DNA of 64,000 nucleotides. It comes from Gemmataceae bacterium (GTDB lineage Bacteria; Planctomycetota; Planctomycetia; Gemmatales; Gemmataceae). Positions 50,047 through 59,557 of the stretch are shown piece by piece (within the stretch, counting starts at the first letter, position 1; each line of letters starts with the position of its first letter). The notes beneath the pieces are model-generated. The model worked only from the letters and a program-made list of their open reading frames with translations, had not been told where the DNA came from and made no database searches. Location of the stretch: positions 3,133,586-3,197,585 of the forward strand of contig LR594584.1 of NCBI GenBank assembly GCA_901538445.1, given 5' to 3'. Position numbers and translations under genes: made by a program.

Positions 50047-52218
50047 TCACGCGAGCGGGCGGGGGGCGGTCTCCACCAGGAATCGTTCGAGGCAGTCGGC
50101 GAGTTGGGGCAGCACGAGTCCCCGCGAAGTGGTGAGCGGCGTGTATGCCGGCCGCGGGGCGGGCCATGCGAACGACTCGGCCGGCCGCGGCTCCACCAGG
50201 CCGGGGTCGAGGCCGGCCGCCGCCGCAACGGCGCGCGCGAGCCCGGCCCACGTCACCGGCTCGGGGGTCGCCAGGTGGCAAACCCCGCGGTCGCCGTCGA
50301 CCAACAGGTCGAGCACGTGTTGAACCAGATCGGGGGTGTACGCCGGGGTGACGGTCAGGTCGTGGGCCGCCCGCACCGCGAGCCCTTTCCGCAACGACCG
50401 CAGCGCGTAGCCGACGAAGTCCCGCCCGCCCGTCGAACCAAATGTGGCACCGGTCCGGACCACCAGCGCGTCGGGGTGCGCGGCCAGCACGGCGGCCTCG
50501 GCCTCGGCCTTCGTCGACCCGTACACATTGAGTGGCGAAACGGCGTCGGCCTCGCGGTACAGCTGCCGCCGCCGGCCGTCGAAGACCAGGTCGGTCGAGA
50601 ACGTCACGAACCTGACGCCCCGGCTGGCGCAGGCCTCGGCCAGCACCCGCGCCGCGGCCACGTTCTCGCGGCGGCACCGGTCCGCGTCGGACTCGGCCGC
50701 ATCTACCCCCGCGTACCCCCCCGCGTTCACCACCGCCCACGGGTTGGCGGCGGCAACCAGTCGCGCGACCGCGGCCGGGTCGGCCGTGTCCAACTGCCGC
50801 CGCGGGACGGCCACCGCGGCCAGGCCCCGGCCCCGGCAGGCGCGGGCCACCGCCCGGCCCAGGCCGCTCCCGCCACCGACGATGAGTACCGGCCGCCGCG
50901 CGACCAACTGGCGGGCCGGGGCGGCTGCCGCCCCGGGGAACCGGTCGTCCCGCTGCCACCACCCCGGGCCGTCGGCGGCCGGGTGGTCCGGCTCCCGTCC
51001 GGCGGCGAGGTCGCGGACGAGGGCGGCGAGCGCCGTCGGCCGCGGGGGCTCGGTGCGGACGTCGAACAGGCCCGGTTCGTAGTGCCCGCGGTCGAGCGTG
51101 ACCAGCGAGTCCCAGTCGAACGCCCCGAGCGCGGCCCAGGCGGTCACGGCGCGGACGTCGGCCCCGGCGGCCCGGACCCGGCACGCGGCCGCCCACGTGT
51201 CGCGGAGCCAGCGGAGTTGCTCCTCGCGGGTGCAGCCGAGGTGCGCCTCGGTCACGGCGACCGGCAGGCGGTAGCGGTCCCAGGCCTGCCGGAGGAGCGG
51301 GGCGAGGCCGGTGAGCCCCCCGGGCAGCACCCGCACCGCCTCGGTGTCGGCGTACCGGTGGCGGCCGTTACCGCCGTGCGAGTGGGCCGGGTAGCGGCCG
51401 AGGCGGTCGTCGAGGAACCGCTCGCTCGTGACGTAGTAGTTCACCCCCACGACGTCCGGCGGGCACGGGTGGTCGAGGAACCACGCGACCTCAGCGGCGG
51501 GCACCCCGAGCCACCGGAAGTAGTCCCACATCGGGTGGCCGGGGCCGACGCGGCCGCACAGCAGGTCCCAGGTGACCCACCGGCGGTGGTTCTCAAACTC
51601 GGCCTGGTACTGGAGGTGCGGGACGGCATGGGTTTGGCCAAGGTCGTCCGTCTGGACGAGCCGCGCGTGCGGGTTGACCTTACGAACGGCGGCCATCGCG
51701 AGACCGACCGCCCGGCACTGGTTGACGAGGCACGCCGCGAACGTGCGGTCGTCCCGGCCGTGCGGGTACCAGTGCCCGTACATGCCGGCGAACCGGGCGG
51801 TCGTGAGCGGCTCGTTGACGGGGGTGTAGTCGGCGGCCCACGGGAACCGGCGGGCGACCTCGGCGGCGAACGCGGCCAGGCCGGGGGCGAAGCCGTCGTC
51901 CACCAGCGAGGTGTGGGGCGGGCCGCTGCCGTGGTGGACGAGTCCCAGGACCGGCCGCACACCGAGTTCCCTGAGACGGCCCAGGCGGTCGGCCGTCCGG
52001 GCCCACTCGTCGGGCCGAGCCGCGTGCCGCTCCCAAAGCACCGGATACCGGACCGCGCGGACCCCGAGCGCGGCGAGCTGCTCGACGTCCCCGGCACGGC
52101 GGTCGTGCCCGGACCGCGCGAGCTGGTCAGCATAGCGGTCACCGACCCGGTTGACGGTGCATTCGATACCGGCCCAGACCTCGGGCCGGTCCGCGGCGAG
52201 CGGCGGAACCATCCGCAA
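50047..52218 (-). CDS. GH1-like / RmlD-like fusion protein
   Basis: 723 residues. Residues 10-410 match glycoside hydrolase family 1-like TIM barrels: RYPVLWERHAARPDEWARTA, YTPVNEPLTTARFAGMYGHW (acid/base Glu in NEP) and LPVAVTEAHLGCTREEQLRW (nucleophile TEAH). Residues 445-720 are an SDR of the RmlD type: VLIVGGGSGLGRAVARAC, VVNAGGYAGVDAAESDADRC, STDLVFDG and LNVYGSTKAEAE (YxxxK). RmlD enzymes reduce dTDP-4-keto-rhamnose; here the substrate is unclear. Part of the carbohydrate cluster. Confidence 0.88.
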   Translation of the reverse strand: MRMVPPLAADRPEVWAGIECTVNRVGDRYADQLARSGHDRRAGDVEQLAALGVRAVRYPVLWERHAARPDEWARTADRLGRLRELGVRPVLGLVHHGSGPPHTSLVDDGFAPGLAAFAAEVARRFPWAADYTPVNEPLTTARFAGMYGHWYPHGRDDRTFAACLVNQCRAVGLAMAAVRKVNPHARLVQTDDLGQTHAVPHLQYQAEFENHRRWVTWDLLCGRVGPGHPMWDYFRWLGVPAAEVAWFLDHPCPPDVVGVNYYVTSERFLDDRLGRYPAHSHGGNGRHRYADTEAVRVLPGGLTGLAPLLRQAWDRYRLPVAVTEAHLGCTREEQLRWLRDTWAAACRVRAAGADVRAVTAWAALGAFDWDSLVTLDRGHYEPGLFDVRTEPPRPTALAALVRDLAAGREPDHPAADGPGWWQRDDRFPGAAAAPARQLVARRPVLIVGGGSGLGRAVARACRGRGLAAVAVPRRQLDTADPAAVARLVAAANPWAVVNAGGYAGVDAAESDADRCRRENVAAARVLAEACASRGVRFVTFSTDLVFDGRRRQLYREADAVSPLNVYGSTKAEAEAAVLAAHPDALVVRTGATFGSTGGRDFVGYALRSLRKGLAVRAAHDLTVTPAYTPDLVQHVLDLLVDGDRGVCHLATPEPVTWAGLARAVAAAAGLDPGLVEPRPAESFAWPAPRPAYTPLTTSRGLVLPQLADCLERFLVETAPRPLA

Positions 52219-52248
52219 CCTCCAGTGTCCGGGTTCGGGCGGGGCCGC

Positions 52249-52638
52249 TCAGTTGCTCGTCCGGTGCGACCAGTAGGCGTACCGACCGGTGCGGCCGCCG
52301 CACTGCGGGCACGCGGGGAAGTAGACCCGCTCGACGGTCGCCTCGTGGCCGCAATGCCGCCCCGCGTGGACCGGGACCGGGAGCCCGCACCGCTCGCAGT
52401 CGTGGAGCGGCTCGGCCTCGTCGTCCGTCAGGTAGATTTCGATCAACTCGGCCGAGAGTACGGCGGGCACGGGCCGCTGGTCCATGTGGATCAGGTTGAG
52501 CATCGCCCAGAGCCCCCGGCCGCCGGTTCGGCGGTCGCTCAAGAGGATTTCGACCCGGGCCCGGTGGGGCGCGGGCACAGCAGCGAGGAGCCGGTTGATC
52601 GTGTCGGTCACGTCGGGATCGGAAACGTCTGTCCGCAT
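52249..52638 (-). CDS. Zinc-ribbon hypothetical protein
   Basis: 129 residues from ATG 52638 (GGGGAG upstream). An N-terminal helical part (DTINRLLAAVPAPHRARVEI) and a middle (LSAELIEIYLTDDEAEPLHD) are followed by CERCGLPVPVHAGRHCGHE and ACPQCGGRTG, probable zinc sites. Not recognised. It lies between the GH1-RmlD and glycosyltransferase-FAD genes. Confidence 0.65.
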   Translation of the reverse strand: MRTDVSDPDVTDTINRLLAAVPAPHRARVEILLSDRRTGGRGLWAMLNLIHMDQRPVPAVLSAELIEIYLTDDEAEPLHDCERCGLPVPVHAGRHCGHEATVERVYFPACPQCGGRTGRYAYWSHRTSN

Positions 52639-52669
52639 GGCGCGACTCCCCGGAGGTGTGTGGGAACGG

Positions 52670-55393
52670 TCAGATCGTCGCGACGGCACCACGGCCCGCG
52701 AGCGCGGCCCGGACGGCGTCCGCGACCTTCTTTCCGGCCAGGAACGCGTGGTCGGAGTTGTAGTACTCCCACTCGCTGTACCGCCCGGCCAGGTGGATGC
52801 CCCGGGCCGCGAGCCACTGGCGGATTGTCGCCACGTTCCCCGGCCGGGCGTGGTCGTACACCACGTAGGCGTAAGGCATGTCGACCTGGTTGGCGGCGAG
52901 GACCGGGTCGGCCGCGTCGAACAGCCCGACCTTCACGCACTCGTCGACGCACCGCTGGACCAAGGCGTCGCCGTCGCACGGGAGCGGCTTGAGCGGGCCG
53001 TAGGTGATCTCGCACGTGATCCCGAACCCCCCGGGTGGGTTGCAGTGGGGGCTCGCGTTCCCCTGGACGAACACGCGGTGGAACACCGTGTCCTCGGGGT
53101 AGTAGATCCAGTGCTTCTCGGTGAGCTTCTCGCGACCGACCCCGATGTTCACGCACCGGACCGACGTGAACCGCAGCCCCTCGGCGGCCCGCTTCACCTC
53201 GTCGGGCACCTCGTCGCCCATGCACCGGATGAGAACCGGCAGCGGCATCGTGCTGACGAGCTGCTCGTACGGAACCTCCTCGCCGTCGGTGGTGACGACC
53301 ACCTTCCGCGACGGCGACACGGACCGGACCCGGGTGTTGAGCCGGAGGCGGTCGCCGAGGTGCGGCAGGAACCCGTCCATGAGGGCCTGGAACCCGCCCC
53401 GCAGCGGGTAGCCGAACCGGGCGTTCGGCCCCAGCGGCCTGGGGGTCGGCGACAGCGCACCCTCGATCATCTCGCCGAGGTCGGGCATCGGCACCCGGCC
53501 GCCGAGCCAGCTCGTTTCCATGTCGGAGAGGGGCACGGCCCAGATCTTCTGGTTGTACGGGACCGCGAAGTGCTTCGCGATTCCCGCGCCCCACACCTTG
53601 TAGATGAACTCCTCGAAGTTCCGCGGCTCGTCGCTCTTGGTCACGCCGTTCGAGCCGTTGGCGGCAGCGAGCGGAACGGTACTTTCGGCCACCCCGTCGC
53701 CGCAGCAGTCCGACACAGCGGCGTCCTTCGGGTCGGCCCCGGGTACGCCGTTGCACGCGGCGCGGGTGTGGCCGTTGCCGTTGAGAGGGAGGCGGTTGGC
53801 CAGGCCACTCGCGGCGGCACGCCCGTTGCCGTTGGCGTGGCCGTTGCCATTGAGCGCGGGCCCGGCCGGCTTCGGCTCGGGCTTCTTGGCCGAGGTGCCG
53901 AACCGGGCCTCGATCGCGCCGATAATGCACTCCTTGATGACCTCAGCCGGGAGCCCGTAGAGCGCCCCCTGGAACGGGTACCGGGTGTACACGCTCTTGC
54001 TGTAGATCCACGCCTCGCGGTCCTGCCAGTGGACGTTGTCGCCGAGCAGCAACCGGTACATCTCGTGGACGTACGGGTCGTTCGAGAACATGATGTGCCC
54101 GGCGAAGTCGAAGGTGAACCCGTTGTCCACGATCGACCGGCACCACCCGCCGACGCGGTCGTTCGCTTCGAGTAGCAGAGCGTCGCCGCCGAGGTGGTAC
54201 GCGGCGCTGAGCCCCGTCGGCCCGGCACCGATGACGACCACGCGGTGCGGAGCCGCGCCGGCCGCATCGGGCCCGCGGGTGCCGTTCGCCGCGACGCGGT
54301 CGAGCGCCTCCGCCATCGCGGCCGCGGTGCTGTCCCACGACGTCCTCGACAACACGTCGCGGTACGCCTTCAGCCGCTCGGCCCGTTCGCCGGCCGACTC
54401 CGCGAGGGCCCGCTCGCAGGCGGCGACGAACTGGTCGGGCGTGCCCGCGAGGCCGACGATGGTCCCGTACGGGTCCGCGACGTCGGCGATCGGCGTGCTG
54501 ACGATCGGCTTGCCGGCGGCCATGTACTCAAGCGTCTTCGTCGGGCTGATGTACTTGGTGGAGTCGTTCCGCGCGAACGGGAGGAGGGCGACGTCCCACC
54601 CGGCGAGGAACGCGGGCAGGTCGGCGTACTGCTGCTGACCGAGGTAGTGGATGTTCGCCGCCCGCGGCAGCTCCTCGGGGGCCACCTTCACCACCGGGCC
54701 GACCATGACGTACTGCCAGTCGGTCCGGGCGGCGGCCGCCGCGGCGAGGAGGTCGCGGTCGAACCGCTCGTCAATGACGCCGAAGAACCCGAGCCGCGGG
54801 TGCGGGATGCCGGCCTGCGACGGGGGCTCCGCGAGCGGGCCGGCGGCCGTGCCGAAGTGCGCGGCGTCCACGCTCGACGGGAAGCAGTGGCAGTTCGGGT
54901 GGCGGTCCTTCTTGGCCCGGTAGAGGCTCGGCCCGCCGGTGAAGACCACGTCGGCGAGGTCGAGGAGTTGCTGCTCGCGCGCGAGCAATTCGGGCGGGGC
55001 GAACTTGAACGCCGAGAGTTCGTCCATGCAGTCGTACACCACGGCCCGCGGGGTCAGGTCCCGGGCCACGGGCAACGCCATCGGGGTGTAGAACCACACG
55101 TCGTACCCGCCGGCGGCGCGGTCGCGGATCAGGTCCGCGAGGAGCGGCCGAAGGTGCTGGAACTGGTCGCCGGCGAACCCCGGCGACTCGGCGGGGGTGT
55201 GCGGGCGGCAGACCGTGACGCCCGGGGCGGCGTCCCGCAACTCCCAGTGCGGCTCGGCCGCATCTCGAACGGGCTCCTCGACGAACAGGACCGGCCGGGT
55301 TCTGGCAAAGCGGCTCATGAGGTGCTGCGGCCGCTGAAATACAAAATCCCACCGGAGGTGGCAGAAAACGATTAGCGGAAGGGCCGGTGGCAT
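52670..55393 (-). CDS. Glycosyltransferase / FAD-dependent oxidoreductase fusion
   Basis: 907 residues with a perfect AGGAGG before the ATG. Residues 1-385 are a GT-B glycosyltransferase: FCHLRWDFVFQRPQHLMSRF, DVVFTGGPSLYRAKKDRHPN and SPTKTLEYMAAGKPIVSTPI (family 4-like). Residues 395-900 are an FAD-binding amine-oxidase-like domain: VVVIGAGPTGLSAAYHLGGD, ANDRVGGWCRSIVDNGFTFD and YPLRGGFQALMDGFLPHLGD. This resembles UDP-galactopyranose mutase or protoporphyrinogen oxidase-like proteins. A low-complexity NGNGHANGNG insert lies near residue 540. Possibly sugar-nucleotide remodelling. Confidence 0.88.
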   Translation of the reverse strand: MPPALPLIVFCHLRWDFVFQRPQHLMSRFARTRPVLFVEEPVRDAAEPHWELRDAAPGVTVCRPHTPAESPGFAGDQFQHLRPLLADLIRDRAAGGYDVWFYTPMALPVARDLTPRAVVYDCMDELSAFKFAPPELLAREQQLLDLADVVFTGGPSLYRAKKDRHPNCHCFPSSVDAAHFGTAAGPLAEPPSQAGIPHPRLGFFGVIDERFDRDLLAAAAAARTDWQYVMVGPVVKVAPEELPRAANIHYLGQQQYADLPAFLAGWDVALLPFARNDSTKYISPTKTLEYMAAGKPIVSTPIADVADPYGTIVGLAGTPDQFVAACERALAESAGERAERLKAYRDVLSRTSWDSTAAAMAEALDRVAANGTRGPDAAGAAPHRVVVIGAGPTGLSAAYHLGGDALLLEANDRVGGWCRSIVDNGFTFDFAGHIMFSNDPYVHEMYRLLLGDNVHWQDREAWIYSKSVYTRYPFQGALYGLPAEVIKECIIGAIEARFGTSAKKPEPKPAGPALNGNGHANGNGRAAASGLANRLPLNGNGHTRAACNGVPGADPKDAAVSDCCGDGVAESTVPLAAANGSNGVTKSDEPRNFEEFIYKVWGAGIAKHFAVPYNQKIWAVPLSDMETSWLGGRVPMPDLGEMIEGALSPTPRPLGPNARFGYPLRGGFQALMDGFLPHLGDRLRLNTRVRSVSPSRKVVVTTDGEEVPYEQLVSTMPLPVLIRCMGDEVPDEVKRAAEGLRFTSVRCVNIGVGREKLTEKHWIYYPEDTVFHRVFVQGNASPHCNPPGGFGITCEITYGPLKPLPCDGDALVQRCVDECVKVGLFDAADPVLAANQVDMPYAYVVYDHARPGNVATIRQWLAARGIHLAGRYSEWEYYNSDHAFLAGKKVADAVRAALAGRGAVATI

Positions 55394-55574
55394 CGATTAC
55401 CTCCTGGTGGTCGTCCGAGCTGGGCAGTCGCTGGACATGCACGTCCCGAGCCCGCACCGGCCCGCGGCCGGCACTCCCGACAGCGTTGTCGGGGTCTCCG
55501 CCCGACCGTGTGGTGCGCCCCCGGACCCGCCGCCGCGGCAAACGCAGCCGGGTTCCCCGCGCGTGCCCCCATGC

Positions 55575-57437
55575 TCAGAGCCCGCCGGGCCGCGGTGCCT
55601 GCTGCCTCCGCATGAGGTCGTCGCGCCAGATCTGCTCCTGCTCGAACTCCTGAACGGTCGTCGGGCCGCGGGTCGCCCGTGCGATGTCCTCGAGGGGGAA
55701 CTTCGGCGTGCGGTCGGCGTACAGGAGCCCGTTGGCCTCCTGGTACGTGTCGGCGAACTGTGTGTAGCAGAACCCGGCCAGCACCGGCATGGACCGGACG
55801 ACCGCGAGCAGCCGGGCGTACCGCTCGGCGAACGCCGCGGCGGTACTCGCCTGGCTGTACCCCCACGTCCCGGCGTCGGGCGAGAACGCGATGCCGCCGA
55901 ACTCGGTGAGTACGACCGGGTGGTCCGGGTGCCGCTGCTCCGGCCCCTCGCCGAGCACGAGCATGCGGCCGCCGGGCCGCTCGCGGCGGAACAGGCGGGC
56001 GAGGTCGTCGCTCGCCCCGTACCGGGCGGCGATGCGGGCCAACTGGTCGTCGTAGTCGTGGATGCCGATGACGTCGGTGGCCACGCTCTCCCACCCGTCG
56101 TTGCCGACCACCGGCCGCGTCGGGTCGAGCGTCTTGGTCAGGTGGTAGAGCGCGCGGACGTAGTGCCGCTGGGCCGGGCTGTCGGGGAGGTCGGGCACCC
56201 CCCACGACTCGTTGAACGGCACCCACGCGATGACGCACGGGTGGCTCCGGTCCCGCTCGATGACCGCGAGCCACTCGGCCGCGAGCCGCTCCACCGACTG
56301 CGGGGTGAACCGGTACGCGCTGGGCATCTCCTCCCACACCAGGAGCCCCAGCGCGTCGGCCCAGTACAGGTACCGCGGGGTCTCGATCTTCTGGTGCTTG
56401 CGGACCCCGTTGAACCCCATCGCCTTGGCCACCTCGACGTCCCGCCGCAGGGCCGCGTCGTCCGGCGCGGTCTGGCCCGTCTCCGGCCAGTACCCCTGGT
56501 CGAGCACCAGCCGAAGCGTCAGCGGGCGGCCGTTCAGGACGAACCGGTCGCCCTGCATGGCGATCGACCGCAGGGCCGTGTAGCTCCACACCTCATCGAC
56601 GAGATGGCCCGCGGCGGTGAGCAACTGGATGTGCGCCTGGATCAGCGTGGGCCGCTCGGGGCTCCACAGGAGCTCGTTGCGGTAGTCGTCGATCCCGGGG
56701 TCGGACAGTGCGATGCGGCGCTGGACCTCCCCGGCAATCACCCGGTACGTGTCGTCGGCCAGGACCGCCGCGCCGACGGACAGGGTGACTCGCAGCCGCA
56801 GGTCATCGGGCGGCGGCCCGCCCGCGTCGGCGACGACGTACGCGTCCAGCGCGATCTCCCACCGCTCCAGCGTCGGCGTCCACCGCAACTTGCTGACGCG
56901 GGCCGCGGGCACGGGCTCCATCCACACCGTCTGCCAGATCCCGGACGTCCGCGGGTACCAGATGGAGTGCGGGCGGAGCTGCCAGTCCTGTTTGCCGCGG
57001 GGTTTCGCGAGGTCGTGCGGGTCGTCGTCGGCGCGCACGACGATCTCGACGTCGCCGGCCCTGGCCGCGGCGGTGACGTCGGCGCGGAACGGCGTGTACC
57101 CGCCGCGGTGCGTGGCGACCGGGGTGCCGTTGGCCCACACGAGCGCCTCGTAGTCGACCGCGCCGAAGTGGAGGTGGAGCCGCTCCCCGGCGGCGAGTGC
57201 GGGCGCGCGGAAGCGGGTCCGGTACCAGCACCGCTCGTAGAACCCGGTGTCGCCGACGCCGCTCGCCGCGGTCTCGGGCGCGAACGGCACGTGAATCCGG
57301 CGGTCCCACTTCACCTCGCCCGGGTCCGCCCACCGGCCGGCCGGGTCGATCGCGAAGTCCCACTCCCCGTCGAGCGTCGTCCACCGGCGGCGGCGGTGCT
57401 GGGGGCGCGGGTGGTTCTGCCAGGTGCCGTCGGGCAT
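55575..57437 (-). CDS. Glycoside hydrolase family 2 protein
   Basis: 620 residues. N-terminal jelly-roll sugar-binding domain (LDGEWDFAIDPAGRW; HFGAVDYEALVWANGTPVAT), an Ig-like domain, and a TIM barrel with HPCVIAWVPFNESWGVPDLP (acid/base Glu in NES) and HPVVLTEFGGIAFSPDAG (nucleophile Glu in TEFGG). No signal peptide, so probably cytoplasmic. Activity could be beta-galactosidase, glucuronidase or mannosidase. Confidence 0.9.
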   Translation of the reverse strand: MPDGTWQNHPRPQHRRRRWTTLDGEWDFAIDPAGRWADPGEVKWDRRIHVPFAPETAASGVGDTGFYERCWYRTRFRAPALAAGERLHLHFGAVDYEALVWANGTPVATHRGGYTPFRADVTAAARAGDVEIVVRADDDPHDLAKPRGKQDWQLRPHSIWYPRTSGIWQTVWMEPVPAARVSKLRWTPTLERWEIALDAYVVADAGGPPPDDLRLRVTLSVGAAVLADDTYRVIAGEVQRRIALSDPGIDDYRNELLWSPERPTLIQAHIQLLTAAGHLVDEVWSYTALRSIAMQGDRFVLNGRPLTLRLVLDQGYWPETGQTAPDDAALRRDVEVAKAMGFNGVRKHQKIETPRYLYWADALGLLVWEEMPSAYRFTPQSVERLAAEWLAVIERDRSHPCVIAWVPFNESWGVPDLPDSPAQRHYVRALYHLTKTLDPTRPVVGNDGWESVATDVIGIHDYDDQLARIAARYGASDDLARLFRRERPGGRMLVLGEGPEQRHPDHPVVLTEFGGIAFSPDAGTWGYSQASTAAAFAERYARLLAVVRSMPVLAGFCYTQFADTYQEANGLLYADRTPKFPLEDIARATRGPTTVQEFEQEQIWRDDLMRRQQAPRPGGL

Positions 57438-57702
57438 GCTCGTGTCTCGCGTCAGTAGGGGTGAGCGGAACGGTGCAAACGCAATACCGGCTCCTTCCGG
57501 CCGTCGCGGTCGCGTCCGCCTCCTCGGAGCCGTTAACGATCAGACCGAGAGGGCCGCCCCGTTGAAGCCGTCAGCCTGTCCGGAGTGTCCGCAATGGCCG
57601 GCGAACACCCACCAGAGCGGTCGGTCCGGTATCCACCTTGCACCGCTCCCGGACGGCCGCCGCACGTCAGCGCGGCCCGCACCGCACTCCCGAAGGACCG
57701 CC

Positions 57703-58575
57703 ATGCCGCAGGACCCGCGATCACGCGGCCCGAAGCCGCCCCAGCCGTCGCAGCAACAGGACCCTCCGGGCCTGGAGTCCGAAATGGACCCGAAGCCGGA
57801 CTACGGGGAGGAAACGTACAAGGGGTCTGGCAAGCTCGCGGGCAAGGCCGCACTCATCACCGGCGGCGACAGCGGCATCGGCCGGGCGGTGGCGCTCGCG
57901 TTCGCCCGCGAGGGCGCGGACGTGCTCGTCTCGTACCTGAACGAGACGGGCGACGCGATGGAGACCGCCCGGGTCGTCGACGAGGCCGGTCGCCGGTGCG
58001 TGACGGTGCCGGGCGACATCACCGACGAGGCCCACTGCAAGGCGCTCGTCGAGCGGGCAGTCAAAGAGTTCGGCAAGATCGACTTGCTGGTGAACAACGC
58101 CGCCCACCAGATGACCCGCGAGTCGATCAAGGAGATCTCCACGGACGAGTTCGACCGGACCATGAAGACGAACGTGTACGCCATGTTCTGGCTGTGCCGG
58201 GAGGCGCTGCCGTACATGCCGAAGGGGGCGTCCGTCATCAACACGTCCTCCATCCAGGCCGACAGCCCGAGCCCCCAATTGCTGGCGTACGCCGCGACCA
58301 AGGCGGCGATCCAGAACTTCACCGGCGGGCTCGCGCAGATGCTCGGGAAGAAGGGCATCCGGGTGAACTGCGTGGCCCCCGGGCCGATCTGGACGCCCCT
58401 CATCCCGGCCACGATGCCGCCCGAGAAGGTGAAGAACTTTGGCGCGGACGTCGCGCTCGGGCGGCCCGGCCAGCCGGCGGAACTCGCGCCGGTGTTCGTC
58501 CTGCTCGCGTCCGACGACGCCAGCTACATGGCCGGCGCGACGGTCGCGGTGACCGGCGGCAAGCCCCTCATTTAA
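57703..58575 (+). CDS. SDR family oxidoreductase
   Basis: 290 residues. Rossmann motif ALITGGDSGIGRAVALAFAR (TGGxxGIG), NNAAHQ, catalytic Ser in NTSSIQADSPSPQ and YAATKAA (YxxxK). The 45-residue N-terminal extension (QDPPGLESEMDPKPDYGEET) is typical of the YghA/GSP39-like group, NADP-dependent aldehyde or alcohol reductases. AAGGA precedes the ATG at 57703. Followed 13 bp later by the LLM oxidoreductase. Confidence 0.9.
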   Translation: MPQDPRSRGPKPPQPSQQQDPPGLESEMDPKPDYGEETYKGSGKLAGKAALITGGDSGIGRAVALAFAREGADVLVSYLNETGDAMETARVVDEAGRRCVTVPGDITDEAHCKALVERAVKEFGKIDLLVNNAAHQMTRESIKEISTDEFDRTMKTNVYAMFWLCREALPYMPKGASVINTSSIQADSPSPQLLAYAATKAAIQNFTGGLAQMLGKKGIRVNCVAPGPIWTPLIPATMPPEKVKNFGADVALGRPGQPAELAPVFVLLASDDASYMAGATVAVTGGKPLI

Positions 58576-58588
58576 CGCGAGGACCGGT

Positions 58589-59557
58589 ATGGCGGTGATC
58601 GGCTACCACTGCTCGCACGAGCAGTTCGCCCCGTCGGACTTACTGGGGTACGTGCGGCGGGCCGAGGCGGCCGGGTTCGGCGCGGCGATGTGCTCGGACC
58701 ACTTCCACCCGTGGAGCGCCCGCCAGGGGCAGAGCGGGTTCGCATGGTCGTGGCTCGGGGCCGCCCTGCACGCGACGGCGCTCCCGTTCGGAACGGTGAA
58801 CGCCCCCGGCGAGCGGTACCACCCCGCCGTCGTCGCCCAGGCGGCGGCTACCCTGGCCGAAATGTTCCCAGGGCGGTTCTGGCTGGCGCTCGGCACCGGC
58901 CAGTTGCTGAGCGAGCACGTCACCGGCGGCCGCTGGCCCCGCAAGTCGAAGCGCCAGGAACGGCTGAAGGAGTGCGTGGCCGTAATACGTGCGCTGTGGG
59001 CCGGGGAGACCGTCACCCACAACGGGCTGGTCACGGTCAGCGAGGCGAAACTCTACACGCGGCCCGCCGAGCCCCCGCCGGTGATCGGGGCGGCGGTGTC
59101 GGCCGAAACGGCGGAGTGGGTCGGGTCGTGGGCCGACGGACTCATCACCGTATTCAAGCCGCCCCAGGAACTCAAGCAGGTGGTCGAGGCGTTCCGCCGC
59201 GGCGGCGGCGAGGGCAAGCCGATGTACCTCCAGGCCCAGACGAGCTACGCCCCGACCGAGGACGGCGCGCGCCAGGCGGCGTTCGACCAGTGGCGGCAGT
59301 GCGGTCTCGACAGCGACGTCCTCACCGATCTGGCGACCCCGGCCGACTTCGACCGCGAGACCCGCGACCTGGAGCCGGAGGACCTGGACGGGAAGGTGCG
59401 GATCTCGTCCGACCTGAAGCGGCACGCCGCGTGGATCCAGGAGTACCTCGAACTGGGCTTCGACCGGGTCTTCGTTCACCAGGTCGGCCGCGACCAGGAG
59501 CGGTTCATCGACGCGTTCGGCGAACACGTCCTACCGGCCGTGAGCGGGGGGGCGTGA
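58589..59557 (+). CDS. LLM class flavin oxidoreductase (TIGR03885-like)
   Basis: 322 residues with a luciferase-like TIM barrel: VIGYHCSHEQFAPSDLLGYV, AAMCSDHFHPWSARQGQSGF and LALGTGQLLSEHVTGGRWPR. The family is related to F420-dependent enzymes but probably uses flavin. The substrate is unknown. Its stop overlaps the glucoamylase start (TGATG), so the two are co-translated. Confidence 0.88.
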   Translation: MAVIGYHCSHEQFAPSDLLGYVRRAEAAGFGAAMCSDHFHPWSARQGQSGFAWSWLGAALHATALPFGTVNAPGERYHPAVVAQAAATLAEMFPGRFWLALGTGQLLSEHVTGGRWPRKSKRQERLKECVAVIRALWAGETVTHNGLVTVSEAKLYTRPAEPPPVIGAAVSAETAEWVGSWADGLITVFKPPQELKQVVEAFRRGGGEGKPMYLQAQTSYAPTEDGARQAAFDQWRQCGLDSDVLTDLATPADFDRETRDLEPEDLDGKVRISSDLKRHAAWIQEYLELGFDRVFVHQVGRDQERFIDAFGEHVLPAVSGGA